From NCBI GenBank assembly GCA_030015575.1, contig JASDDO010000006.1, positions 104,896,045 through 104,960,044 of the forward strand: a DNA stretch of 64,000 nucleotides, in the 5' to 3' direction. The notes below the pieces were generated by a model. It saw only the letters and a list, made by a program, of their open reading frames with translations. It made no database searches and had not been told where the DNA came from. The stretch comes from Agapanthus africanus (Eukaryota > Streptophyta > Magnoliopsida > Asparagales > Amaryllidaceae). Of this stretch, positions 22,415-32,819 are shown in pieces (position 1 is the first letter of the stretch; the number at the start of each line of letters is the position of its first letter). The position numbers and the translations under genes were made by a program.

Positions 22415-22813
22415 CAAGTGGCTTCTGTGGAGCTTCAGTCTTCACCTGTTGCTTTATTATGCCTTCAGGTGTACTTTCTGATATGTTTATTCCCTGCATT
22501 CCTTCTAGATCATTTCCAGATTTCAAATCCTTGAGTTGGCGTCTTTTTAACAGTCTTTGTTTCACAGATTTGGCCATTCTCCTTTAATTTCCTGCACAGA
22601 CTTCGAAACACGAGTTGCGCAATATAGGAATGATGCCATGCTATGAAATACAGTCAATTTCCCCAGAAATGCCGGTTTAAAAGTCTAACACATGCAATTT
22701 GATATTTTACGACTGTTTTGCTAATATGTGCTATATGAATGCCGAACACTTCTGGATGAGTGCAAATGATAGGGAAATTTCCGGTTTAATGATGCAGTAT
22801 TTTCGACTGATCA

Positions 22814-22830
22814 GGTAACGTGGACTTACA
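22814..22830 (+). repeat. TSD right copy (22814-22818, ggtaa) and terminal bases of LTR-3
   Basis: GGTAA repeats the left TSD. The next bases, CGTGGACTTACA, finish LTR-3 in the same way the copia-2 LTR ends (GTGCACTTACA). Copia-1 internal sequence then resumes without a PBS. Confidence 0.75.
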
Positions 22831-24091
22831 ATTGTATCATGAGATGATGACCCAACTAGTTTCGAGCAGGCCATCAAGAGTGGGGACTCTGTAAGAATGG
22901 CTGGATGCTTAGCGATCTGAGATGGAATCCATGTACACCAACAAAGTATGGACTTTGGTTGCTATATCTGAAGGGTTAAATTCCCATCAGGAGCAAGTAT
23001 ATCTTGAGAAGATTATTTGGTGTAGATGGAAAAGTTGAGACTTTCAAAGCTAGACTTGTTAAAGGTTTTCGTCATTGACTAGGCGTGGATAATGAAACCT
23101 TTTCCAGGGGGTATGCTTAAGTCCATCCGGATCCTACTTGCCATTGCTGTATACCATGACCGCGATATCTAGTAGTTGGGTGTCATGACTGCTTTTCTAA
23201 ATAGTGATTTAGAAGAGAACGTCTACAAGAACACAGCCAGAGGGCTTAGTAAAAAGTGGGAGCAACGGAAATGTGTGCAAGATGCTTTGTGTGATAAAGC
23301 AGGTATCGCGGAGTTGGAACGTCTGTTTTGATGTGGTAGTCAAAGAGTTTGACTTCATCAAAATAGTAGATGAACCTTGTATATACAAAAGGTAGTAGAG
23401 AGTAAGGTAATTATCCTCGTATTGTACGTGGACAACATACTCTTGATAAGAAAAGAGTTTCCTATGCTACACACGGTCAATCTCCTCTTATCACAAAGAT
23501 TCTCCAAATAGGATAAAGGTGATACCTCCTAAATCCTGGGTTTTGGATCAATGAGATAGATCTAAATGGATATTAGGATTCTCACTAGGTGTAGTGAGAT
23601 GGTATCAATCGATCCTGGGGAGAATCACTGGACAGCTTCTAGGGTGGTAAGGTTGACTGAATGTCAGTCACAGGCATTGTCTTTACCCTCAGTGGAGGGA
23701 CGGTATGTTGGAAGAGTTCCAAGATAGATACCGTGGCACACTAGACGATAAAGGATGGTGACATCGCTATCAAAGATACTACCAAAGAAGCAGTTTGGGT
23801 CTATATTAGTTCATGAGATGAACTAGGTTCCTACCATTGTGTGACAATGAAAGTGTGGTTTTGACCCAGGAACCACGGTCCCATCAGTGACCCAGACATA
23901 TTCCAAGGTAGTATCACCTGATCATGGAGATAGTTGATCTCCAGGGTGATCGAGGTTAAGAGAGTAGACTCAGAGGATAACATGGCGGATCCACTCACAA
24001 AGGCTTTTTCCGAGAGAGAGATTTATATGGGATCGTTGAGTATGAGATACTGCAACCACTGCTACAGATGGCCCTAGTGCAAGTGGGAGAT
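22831..24091 (+). pseudogene. copia-1 II RT-RNase H remnant
   Basis: It is colinear with 6075-7340 of copy I. RT pieces are recognisable (SRSWNVCFD-like near 23310-23335, and VDNILL near 23430), as are RNase H pieces (TTKEAVW near 23775). The catalytic second aspartate codon is changed to asparagine (GTGGACAAC). Frameshifts are frequent, so it is non-functional. Confidence 0.75.
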
Positions 24092-26287
24092 TGTTAGTTA
24101 TATGTATGCCCTAGAGGCCATTACTGTACATGAGATGTATATTGTAGTGGATGCTGGGACATATATAGGAAGGAATTTCTTGTTCGACATGATAGTACGC
24201 TATCTGGTTGCTCTTTATCTTAACATGTATACTTACTGTCTCTCTGTTACAAGTTGATAAAGCCCTTAGGATGTGTACTCGACTTCCAGGACTATGATGT
24301 AGATCATACTAGTGGGGCCTGGGTAGTCAATGAGTACATCCTTCATTGTTCCTAGTCGTGGGAATATCGAGATGGGGCATTGATATTCCAGAGTAGACTA
24401 GCGTATATATTCTCGACCCATGTGATGGGCGATGGATGATGCCATATCCATTGGTGTTTCACATCAGAGACGGTATGCGGGTGCTCAATGGAGACTGGGT
24501 TCACTGAACGGACTCGCCGAGAACACCCAGATGGTATTATACCTCACGTCAGATGGTAGTTCTCTGGTGACACTGGTACAGCTTAGTCTGTTTACCCGAG
24601 ATCGTCATAGAGTCTTGTGTGTCTCCCATTGTGTTTTGATTTCCACCCTACCACGGCTCTACTGAGTCGTGTAAACATGTGGTTTTTGGGTACCGTCCCG
24701 ATTCACAAGGAGGCAATGAGCGATTGGAGGGGATTCGACTCTCCCGGTATTGGGGGTTGATGTTGCGCTATGCTCGACTGGCCATAACTGGAAATTCCTG
24801 GCCAGGGTTGCAGTGATTTACTGGTAAGTGTTATCAGTAGTTTCACGCTTGTTGTGGACCTTACATCGGCATGATTTATCAAGCAACTGGGGTCTGACGT
24901 TTACCACCCCTAGACGAGATATGCGACATATCAGACGAACAGATCGGATTGTGCGGTAAGTGTTACTGATTGGAATCACAGGAGTGTGAGCAGGCTTGCT
25001 CGTTGATCTTCTGATCGCTCAATACCCGGGTGGCCGTTACGTTTAGCAGACTGCTTGCGGCTTGTGGGTGATTGATATGATCACCACCTACTGCCGGCGT
25101 ATTGAAGAGTCTTTAGAGTCCTACACAGAGGTTTCCTGGCTCAAGCGAAACGAAATAGGAGCGCATATGAGATATGTGCGGGACCGAGAATAATACCAGT
25201 AAGAGATACTGTATTCTATTCTCACGATTTGTATCATTAGTCGGTTATATGTGATATAGCCGGGTTACCGAATCAAGTGTTGATTCGATATATTGATACA
25301 CTAGATATTAGTCGGTTATATGCGATATGACCGGATCGTTAAATCAAGTGTTGATTTAATGATTTAATGTATAATTATATATTTGATATATTACTTTACA
25401 TTAACTAGTATTTGTTCACTTAAGATTGACTTTCTCACTTTATATTCACAAGTTGTATATGTGATATATGTTTGTGCACTAGTTTGCATCATGATTGATG
25501 ATACAGCAAATATGGGTGGTGTGTGACATACACCATGTTAATTATAATTTAGGTTTTTATTTATCTTAATTATTCAAAATGGTGGCTTCTTTTGTCATGG
25601 CTTGAAGCTTCATGAAGCTTGAAGTAACTTTGACAAAGTCCACTCATTTTGTCTTGATTAAGATATTCATTAACCAAACCATTATAATTAACTATGATTT
25701 AGTCTCTACAAAGGTAAACTCAACCATGGTTGCATTATGATAGACTTCACTTGATTATTCTTTTAAAATAATACTTATTCTTTTCTTTCTTCTTCTTCTT
25801 CTTCAAGGAGAAGAAAAGCTTGCTAGAAAAATTTCAAGTGAAGAAAAAGAGTGAGAAACCCAAATCCAAAGTGAACCCACTTCCTATTTCATCATCCTCT
25901 ACTACTTGCCATTTAGTTTAGGGTGTTCTCTTCACAAAGTTCATGACCTAGTGAAGATGGAGCTTGAGTTTGAGTCTCCTCGACGTAGATCATCTTCGGC
26001 CTCAAAGTCAACGACCTAGCCCGCTCATTTCTCCGAGGAAACCATCACAAGAGTCTGGGATCTCGATGATCGCAGCGAAGGGACGTCAACACAGAGCTTA
26101 ATAAGTGAAGGACCGGATCTACAAAGGATGTAATCCCTTTCACTTGTAGTTAAAGAGTTTAACTTGCTAGTTTTCCCATAATCTATAGTATACGATCTTG
26201 GTTAGGGTTGTTCGGCATGGCTAAATTTTTGAATCGGGCATGGTAGATGCCTTGTAGAACCTTGTTAGAGTGCCTCGGAACCCTACA
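24092..26287 (+). repeat. copia-1 LTR, copy II (2.2 kb)
   Basis: It starts TGTTAGTTATATG and ends GAACCCTACA. It contains the clearest pair of 71-bp palindromic units (25239-25380). The LTR frame conserved in the other copies is interrupted here except for 24432-24665. Its end abuts gypsy-derived sequence rather than a PBS. Confidence 0.88.
25239..25380 (+). repeat. two 71-bp palindromic units in the copia-1 LTR
   Basis: Each unit begins AGTCGGTTATATG and contains two dyads: CGGTTATAT(3)ATAT(A/G)(G/A)CCG, and a second around GTG. The second dyad is CGAATCAA(GTG)TTGATTCG in unit 1 (25269-25287) and TTAAATCAA(GTG)TTGATTTAA in unit 2 (25339-25359). The arms differ between the units but are perfectly self-complementary in each. 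Degenerate equivalents are in the other copia-1 LTRs (about 8500-8610, 27920-28050, 53880-54000 inverted). Confidence 0.8.
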
Positions 26288-26775
26288 GGAGAAACTTCGG
26301 TCAAGGGTCTTGCCATCTGTGGACGGTTTTCTTGGACGTAGCCGTGTAGTAAGGTGATATTTAGGAGGCTGCGATCGAGATTTGGGAGTTCCTTGAAGGT
26401 ACGCTTAGTGAGAATTTTAAATTCGGGGACGAATTTTATAAATGGGAGATTGTAACGCCTTAGATTTCGGTTTGTGTTAGTTTAGACGGTAATGTGGGTT
26501 TACTGTAAAAAGTTTACCAATTCGGGTTCCTCACTTTTTATAACAGTTAATTATTATTTTAATATTATTTGTTATGGGCATGCACGCATGTGTGCACGTA
26601 AAAGTGACGGTTTGTTTATGCTAAACTAGTATTAACAACCATGACACTTAACCCTAATCAAATCCTTTGCTTTAATCTATTCTTGTTTTAACCTTAAATC
26701 TAGTCCTCTTGTTATTTGTTGTGAGAGGGAGAGAGATATTTCTTTTAGAGAGAGGATGTGGCATGATGAGGTAGT
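26288..26775 (+). mobile_element. gypsy 3' end fragment with start of LTR (Tekay-like, another family)
   Basis: Near 26420 it reads ATTCGGGGACGAATTTT, encoding the FGDE-type tail found just before the end of many plant Tekay/Del polyproteins. A purine tract AAATGGGAGAT and an LTR start TGTAACGCC at 26451 follow. The LTR part is cut at 26775 by the copia-1 III LTR. It is not the same LTR as 2482-5829. No coding frame remains. Confidence 0.65.
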
Positions 26776-28982
26776 TGTTAGTTATATGTATGCCCTAGAG
26801 GCCATTACTGTACATAGGATGTATATTGTAGTGGATGCTGGGACATATATAGGGAGGACTTTCTTGCTCGACATGATAGTATGCTATCTGGTTACTCTTT
26901 ACATTAACGTGTATACTGATTGTCTCTCTGTTACATGTTGGTAAAGCCCTTAGGATGTATACTTGACTACCTGGACTATGATGCGGATCATACTAGTGGG
27001 GACATGGTAGTCCATAAGTACATCCTTCAAGGTCCCTAGTCGTGGGTGTATCGAGACGGGGCATCGATATACCAGAGTAGACTAGCGTATACCTTCTCGA
27101 CCCATACAGATGGGCGATGGATGATCCCATATCCATCGGTGTTTGACATCAGAGATGATATACGGGTGCTCAGTGGAGACTTGGTACACTGGACGGACTC
27201 GCCGAGAACTCCCAGATGGTATTATACCTCACGTCAGATGGCAGTTCTTAGGTGACACTGGTACAGGTTAGTCTGTAGACCCGAGATCATCATAGAGTCT
27301 TGTGTGATTCCCACTGTGCTTTGATTTTCACCTGACCACGTCCAAGAGGGCGTGCAAAACGGTGGCTTTTGGGTACAGTCCCGAATCACATGGAGGCAAT
27401 GAGCGATAGGAGGGGATTCGTCTCTCCCGGTATAGGGAGTTGATGTTGCGCTGTGTTCGATTGGCTATAACCGGAAATCCGTTTCCAGGGTTGCTGAGAT
27501 TTACTGGTAAGTGTTATCAGTAGTATCTCGAACTGTTATAGACCTCATATCGACACGACTTATCGAGCTATTGGGGTCTGACGTTTACCACCCCTAGGCG
27601 AGATATGCGACATATCAGACGAACAGACCGGACTGTACGGTAAGTGTTACTGGTTAGATTCACAGGAGTGTGAGCGGGCTTGCTCGTCGATCTTCTGATC
27701 GCTCAATACCCGGGTGGCCGTTACGTTTAGCAGACCGCTTGCGGCTTGTGGGTGTTTGATATGATCATCACCTGTTGACGGCGTATTGACGAGTCTTTAG
27801 AGTCCTACACAGAGGTTTCCTGGCTCAAGCGAAACGAAATAGGAGCGCATATGAGATATGTGCGGGACCAAGAATAATGCTTGTATGTGATACTGTATTC
27901 GATTCTCGCGATTTGTGACATTGATCGGTTATATGCGATATAGCCGGGTTATGGGATCAAGTGTTGATTCGATAAGTTGTTACTATTGATATTAGTCGGT
28001 TATATGTGATATGACCGGATCGTTAGATCAAGTATTGATTTAATGATTTAATGTATAATTATATATTTGATATATTATTTTACATTGACTAATATTGTTC
28101 ACTTTAAATGGATTTTCTCACTTGAAATGTGCACATTGTATATGTGATATACTTTTGTGCACTTGATTGTATCATGTTTGATGATACATGCATACTTGGT
28201 TAAGTGTATGATTAAACCATGGTTGTGTAATGGTTAGAGTTTTGATTTACTTATTCATTTATTTATTTTGTTTGTTTATTTTTGCAAAATAAATGAATGG
28301 AGGCTTTCTTTGTTTGCTAGTTGAAGCTTCATGAAGCTTTGACTAAGTGACCATTTTTGTTTTCATACTTAACCCTAACCATTCCACTTAACCCTAGTTC
28401 ATTCTCTACACTTGACCATGGTTGCTATATGATAAGTATTCCTTTTATTTTCTATTTTTAATATACTTATCATATTATCTTCTTCTTCTTCTTCATCAAC
28501 AAGAAGAAAAGCTTGCCTCCATCAATGGCAACTTGAGAAAAAGAGTGAGAAATCCAATTCTAAAGTGAACCCGCTTCCTATTTCTTCATCCTCTACCACT
28601 TGCCAAGTAGTATAGGGTGTTTTCTTCACAAGTTTCATGACTTGGTGAAGTTGGAGCTTGATCTTGTGTTGCCTCGACGTAGATCATCTTCGGCATCGAA
28701 GTCGATGACCTAGTCAGCCCATTTCTCCGATGAAGCCGACGCTAGAGCCCGGGATTCGATGATCACAGCAAGGAGACATCATCACGGAGCTATGGAGGTG
28801 GAGGACCGGATCTACAATGGTTGTATTTCCGTTTATCCTTTAATTAAGTTGTTAACTAGTTTCTAGTTTCGCCTAAAATTCTAGTTAACGATCTAGTCTA
28901 GGGTTTCTCGGCACTTGTAAAATTTGAAATTGGCATGGTTGATACCTTGTGAGACCTCATTAGTGTGCCTAGGAACCCTAAA
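26776..28982 (+). repeat. copia-1 5' LTR, copy III (2.2 kb)
   Basis: It starts TGTTAGTTATATG at 26776 and ends AACCCTAAA at 28982 (CA changed to AA), one base before the PBS. The last 340 bp are almost identical to the end of the copy V LTR (62285-62617). Short frames 26756-26944 and 27046-27255 recur in other copies; see findings. Confidence 0.9.
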
Positions 28983-28983
28983 G

Positions 28984-28994
28984 TGGTATCAGAG
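28984..28994 (+). other. primer binding site of copia-1 III, initiator-Met tRNA
   Basis: TGGTATCAGAG, one base after the LTR end. It is followed by ACTAGCTAGAGCC as in copy V. Confidence 0.88.
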
Positions 28995-29180
28995 ACTAGC
29001 TAGAGCCTTAGGCGATGCGTAGACGATGTTAAAAACCCGATCGAACCCGAAACCCTAATTTTTCAATGCTCTCTGGACTTTTTTCAAAAACTGGGTTTTT
29101 TCCAGATTAAAAATGCTTAAAAATTTCAGCAGGGAATTCTAAGAATTACGGTGCAAAAATTACCTAATAATGTGTCTAAA

Positions 29181-29230
29181 GCGCGGCGGAACCGCGGCAG
29201 AATCCTGGCTTCTGCGGTGGTTCCGAGGCC
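29181..29230. repeat. GC-rich dyad, copia-1 III leader
   Basis: An inverted repeat whose arms include CGGAACCGCGGCAGAA and TTCTGCGGTGGTTCCG, about 200 nt downstream of the PBS. The arms pair at about 16 of 21 positions. Confidence 0.8.
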
Positions 29231-29426
29231 AGTTTATGAGATTAGCCTATAATTTTTGCACAGTAATTTGTCTATTCAGGTGTTGAGTTTTCTGGGAATT
29301 TTTAATTTTCACTCAAGAGTTGAGTTTTCTGGGGTGTTTTGGAGCTTCGTGGATTCGATCGGATTGTCTAATCTTGTCTATGTGTTTTCCGGATAATTTT
29401 AGAATATGTTAAAAAGTTCGACCGGA

Positions 29427-29437
29427 TATAAATACCC
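29427..29437 (+). promoter_or_regulatory. TATA-like sequence inside the copia-1 leader
   Basis: TATAAATACCC, about 200 bp after the GC-rich dyad and 430 bp after the PBS; copy V has the same at about 63061-63071. The same string is the TATA box of the Tekay-like LTR. It could be an internal promoter, or chance. Confidence 0.35.
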
Positions 29438-29977
29438 ACTTTTTCCCCTGTCGGGAAATTTCCAAGTGTTGGATCTTTCCGTGGTTTAATAACGTTCTAA
29501 GTAGTGCAAGTAACGCGATGGACCCTCTAGAAGACAACAAACCTTAACTCGATTATGTGACCGTCTTGAACTGCCCTTTGAACCTTCGGGTTTGGGGCAG
29601 TACGGCGTGCCACATGTGATGTGTTGGCTTGACCCTTCTATGGCTGGACCGTTGGTACTGAGGCACGAAGTGAATGTTTTTAAACTTATATCATGTGTTG
29701 ATCTGTTTCGGGAAAACATGGATGTTTGACTGTTCGATCGGAAAGTTTAACATTTTCTATTTATCTGGAATGGGATACAATATTTGGAATCTACAAGTAG
29801 TTATGAGATATCTGATATGAATGTTATAAACACAGCACTTTAGTCTCACTTGATCGGTTGCCACGGAATTTTGATGTGATCAAAAGTCCGTCGCAATTAC
29901 GTAGCGTACGCGGATACTCGCCGGATAAACTTAATAGACAGCTACACCCCTTAGCCCCGACCAAGTGACTTTAGGAG

Positions 29978-29982
29978 AACCC
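29978..29982. repeat. target-site duplication of Athila-2, left copy (aaccc)
   Basis: Identical to 41064-41068. The empty site GGAGAACCCCGTCGCC is seen in copy V at about 63610-63625 and, inverted, in copy IV near 59955-59975. Confidence 0.92.
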
Positions 29983-30787
29983 TGATTAAGAGAGGTTTTG
30001 TCGATCAAAAATATTTACCGCAATCAAGAACGGCGTCGCTTGAAGCTAGCCGATGAGTACGGGTCGGTCCACAGGGATGTGAAAATTTCCTTTAAGTTCT
30101 TACGAGTTAATTCCAAATGGTGTTTGGATTTATAATTAAACCTAAAAGTTGAAGTTGTATGAGACTAGGATTAGAAACTTGCTAGGATTAGGTCTAGGGA
30201 AAATTTGGTAAACAAAGATCTACATCTCTTTCCATTGCTATTAATTAAATGTATCATATTAGAGTTATGGTAAGTATTAACAAAGGGGATTAGGATGATT
30301 GGGAAGATTGATTCTTCCTCTAGATCCTTGTCCTTCCTTTCTTAATCTTCACCCTAACCTCCATGGAAAACCTTAAAATCCGGGCCTTTAGACTACGGAA
30401 TCACCGTTACCTTGCGGGTAAAAGTGCCGTAGGGAGCGGAATAAAAAGGTATGCATGGAGTTCTAATGTTCATAAAAGTTTTAGCAACGAAAAGAGATGA
30501 GAGATCTTCATCTCTCAAATCCTTCCCTATTCCTAACCCTAACAAGCGAGGAAACTACTCGCTCATTGAGGGGATGAAAAAAAACAAGAATTTATTAAAG
30601 AGAGAAGACATCGATTGCAAGTTAATAAAAACTAAACTAATTTAAACTAAGGCGAGAAAATAAGTGCAGATAAAAAACTACAACTACTGCAAAGAAAATA
30701 ACCTACTTACTTTTGATGCGCTCTAACTTCAAGAAAACAGAATTTTATTCATGAGTAGAGGCATAAGAAAATACAAGGTCTTGGGTT

Positions 30788-30797
30788 CTATTTATAG
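30788..30797 (-). promoter_or_regulatory. TATA box in Athila-2 3' LTR
   Basis: The sense strand reads CTATAAATAG. It is the same as in the 5' LTR, where it would drive the element. Confidence 0.6.
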
Positions 30798-30920
30798 GAC
30801 ATAGAAACCCTAGGTTTACAATTGCACCGCATGTCTAAAGTTACAAATATACCCCTAAAAAGATCTTTCCAGAGCCGCCACCAATTATGGAAAATTCCCT
30901 GCGCATTAGGGTTTCTGACA

Positions 30921-30966
30921 GCCGCGGAACCGCGGCATGGGCGCGCTTGGGCCGCGGTTCCGCGGC
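30921..30966. repeat. GC-rich dyad, Athila-2 3' LTR (perfect)
   Basis: GCCGCGGAACCGCGGC, 14 bases, then GCCGCGGTTCCGCGGC; the arms are exact complements, 16 of 16. It lies about 125-180 bp upstream of the TATA box in U3. Confidence 0.95.
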
Positions 30967-31356
30967 CCATATGTGTGATCATGTGATGGTTTCTTCTGGG
31001 CTTCTTCAGGTTCTTCTGGGCTTTTCATTTCTTTAGTTCTTTTTCCATTTGGGCTTCTGCAGTAATTCCAGAACTTCAGTGAACACTTTGCGATGGATCT
31101 TTTAACCGTCTTTCTTGCAAATTTAGATCTTGAGTTGCCTTGTTGATGGTGAACCGTTCTTCTGCTGGGCTTTACTAAGATCTTCCTATTTGTTGGTCAA
31201 AAATCCTTCTTTTGTGTCGTCTTTTGTGTTTTTCACTGTTTTCGCGCCAAGAACCTGTAACATGTAACATGTAGCAGACATGGGTCAAAAGCACCTGTTT
31301 TCATTGTAAAATGCATAAGAATGGGGAATACAAAATGCAATATTATGTTATGAACA

Positions 31357-31370
31357 AATACCCCCAAACT
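31357..31370 (-). other. polypurine tract of Athila-2
   Basis: The sense strand reads ATAAGTTTGGGGGTATT before the LTR start. The core ATAAGTTTGGGGGT occurs twice more at about 32651-32664 and 32755-32768, next to the end of pol. Confidence 0.8.
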
Positions 31371-32819
31371 TATCTTTTGCTCGCCCTCGAGCTAACTGAT
31401 TATTTAAATAAAAATCTATCCTAGCCGCACTTTCGCAGGGAAACGTGATTGCACTGAGCTCGTGCAACAAGCCGTTAAACCTCTAGGTGTCCCTAGTAGG
31501 AGGAGCGTTGTCTCCTGAGGGTTTTCAGCGGATATTACCCACAAAATCCTATCAACCTGGTTTCTCAACTTTTGTTCTCCATTTAGGTTTTCTAACAAGG
31601 AATTCTATTATTGTCGACCCGCAAATTATCCACCCATATTCTTCACACTTCCTCATTATTTAACTTAAGATTACATATATCCTGTAGAATTACCTAGCTT
31701 TCGGCATTTCTTAAGTTTTCCTTCTAGAGTTCCATCTCCACTTAGGAATTTCTATCAACTCTATTAAAGACACAAGTTCTATTCTTCATTCCCTTCTCTT
31801 ATCTAAACTCTAATCACATATCCCCACGTGTGTGTAAATATCACCCCTACACTTGCAAATTCAAATCAAGCAATCGTACTCCCGTCCATTGTCCAAAGCA
31901 CTTGTGAAATTTCGCTTTCACATCCTTCATGCGACTGTTAATACTTCTTGAGGTACCAACAACCGATTACAAGATGTGTTAGCACTTTAAGGCGTACTTC
32001 CTAGTTTTGCAACACCCAAGGCTTTTAGCAGTAGCACCCCCGCTAAATATTATTCTATTTTTACAGCCTTAAGTAATCACAAAAACCAGGGTCCATTTTT
32101 TTCTTTATCCACTTTTTTTTTTCTTTTTCATTGTGCTAAGGACGTTAGACAAGAGTATTTCAAGGTCTCTTCTACTAATCCAAGTTTCAAGGTGCGTGTT
32201 TGTGCATTTTGTAGGGTATACATTTTCAGAATCTAGACTTAAGCTAGGAACTATTTTTCAAACTTATACTCTAATAAAAGTTTTAATACTTTTCCTTCGT
32301 TTCGACTTAGCCCAAGAACTGAACCCAAAATTTGCCTATTTCTAAATAACCTACAAAGACATATACTTTCCACAGTTAAACTCTAAGGAAGGTTATTTTT
32401 AGGGTTTTTAATTTGCTAAGTCTAAGATTTAGTTTTTCCTAGCCATTTAACCTATTTATCAAACTCAAGTCAATTAACCAGAATTGAATACATTAATTTT
32501 TATAATTTATGAATTTTTTCAATTTTTATGGGTTTTTTCTGTTTTCTAATTTTTTTTATTTTTCAAATTTTTTCAAATTTTTATGATTTTTATATAAAGA
32601 TGCAATGCAGAAATATACATATGAATGCAAAAGGAAAACTTACCGAACATACCCCCAAACTTATAATGGACAGTGTCCTCACTGTCATGCTGCACCAAGT
32701 GGGTTGATAATATCGGCGAGTTCCTGCTTATTATTATATTTACATAGTATATACACCCCCAAACTTATTTGAAATAAAGTTTTGGAAAAAGGAAATTCGA
32801 GGGTGAAGGTGGAGGAAAA
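31371..32819 (-). other. Athila-2 3' untranslated region, no env
   Basis: 1.45 kb without a sense-strand frame. It shares with Athila-1 a block around 31420-31560, the CTTCATGCGACTGTTAATAC block (about 31926-31950), a hairpin at 32668-32685 and an AT-rich stretch (32480-32600). The remainder is unrecognised. Confidence 0.75.
32668..32685 (-). other. hairpin and extra purine tracts next to the end of pol, Athila-2
   Basis: GACAGTG(TCCT)CACTGTC, flanked on both sides by copies of the purine tract (plus strand ACCCCCAAACTTAT). Athila-1 has the same arrangement at 14091-14110 and 14183-14192. Confidence 0.6.

Larger units (their letters stand above)
10940..22813 (-). mobile_element. Athila-1: full-length Ty3/gypsy (Athila clade) element, inactivated
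   Basis: An 11.9 kb element on the minus strand with two LTRs of about 1.88 kb, a tRNA-Asp-type primer site, gag-PR-RT-RNase H-INT in that order, a purine tract and a perfect 5-bp TSD. The Athila clade is indicated by the LLDLGASVNLLPYSVYEQLG protease motif, the SGITVITNEANELI-like segment before [17 protein letters not shown], and GHRLKPYFS at the polyprotein end. There is no envelope-like frame in the 1.4 kb after INT. Nonsense codons, several of the C-to-T kind, and a 14-bp duplication break gag-pol. The LTRs differ at roughly 3-4% in the stretches I compared, so it is older than Athila-2. Confidence 0.95.
20933..22813 (-). repeat. Athila-1 5' LTR
   Basis: 1,881 bp. The sense strand starts TGATCAGTCG at 22813 and ends CGATCAATCA at 20933, two bases before the PBS. 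It carries the promoter copy used for transcription. It also has a GC-rich dyad at 22369-22414, less regular than in the 3' LTR (GCCGCGGAATCGCGGC, and CATGGTTCCGCGGCC). Confidence 0.95.
22831..26287 (+). mobile_element. copia-1 copy II: 3' part and LTR, decayed
   Basis: It starts with ATTGTATCATGAGATG, matching the linker-RT region of copy I (about 6075). It runs through the RT remnant (YVDNILLIRKEF-like at about 23420-23465) and RNase H, including a DPLTKA remnant near 23985-24010, to the purine tract and LTR. No open frame longer than about 80 codons survives. Its left end is a junction with LTR-3, not an LTR terminus, so this copy is truncated. Confidence 0.88.
28995..29982 (+). other. copia-1 III leader, first part
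   Basis: There is no credible frame. It contains a GC-rich dyad (29181-29230) and a TATAAATACCC sequence (29427-29437). Near 29518 a possible gag start, MDPLEDNKP, is followed at once by a stop in both this copy and copy V. The minus-strand frame 29486-29719 is a shadow. The part is nearly identical to 62640-63610 of copy V. Confidence 0.7.
29983..31356 (-). repeat. Athila-2 3' LTR
   Basis: 1,374 bp; the sense strand starts TGTTCATAAC at 31356 and ends CTCTTAATCA at 29983. It is almost identical to 39691-41063. It contains the TATA box (30788-30797) and the most regular GC-rich dyad in the window (30921-30966). Confidence 0.96.

Noticed and set aside
30525..30545. Telomere-like CCTAACCCTAA in the Athila-2 LTR
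   Set aside because: Only about one and a half units; too short for an interstitial telomere repeat.
30788..30982. 64-codon frames in the Athila-2 LTRs and similar ones in the Athila-1 LTRs (12241-12639, 22184-22587)
   Set aside because: They run through the GC-rich dyad in opposite strands and frames, are not conserved between families, and have no start context; the dyad itself explains the open frames.
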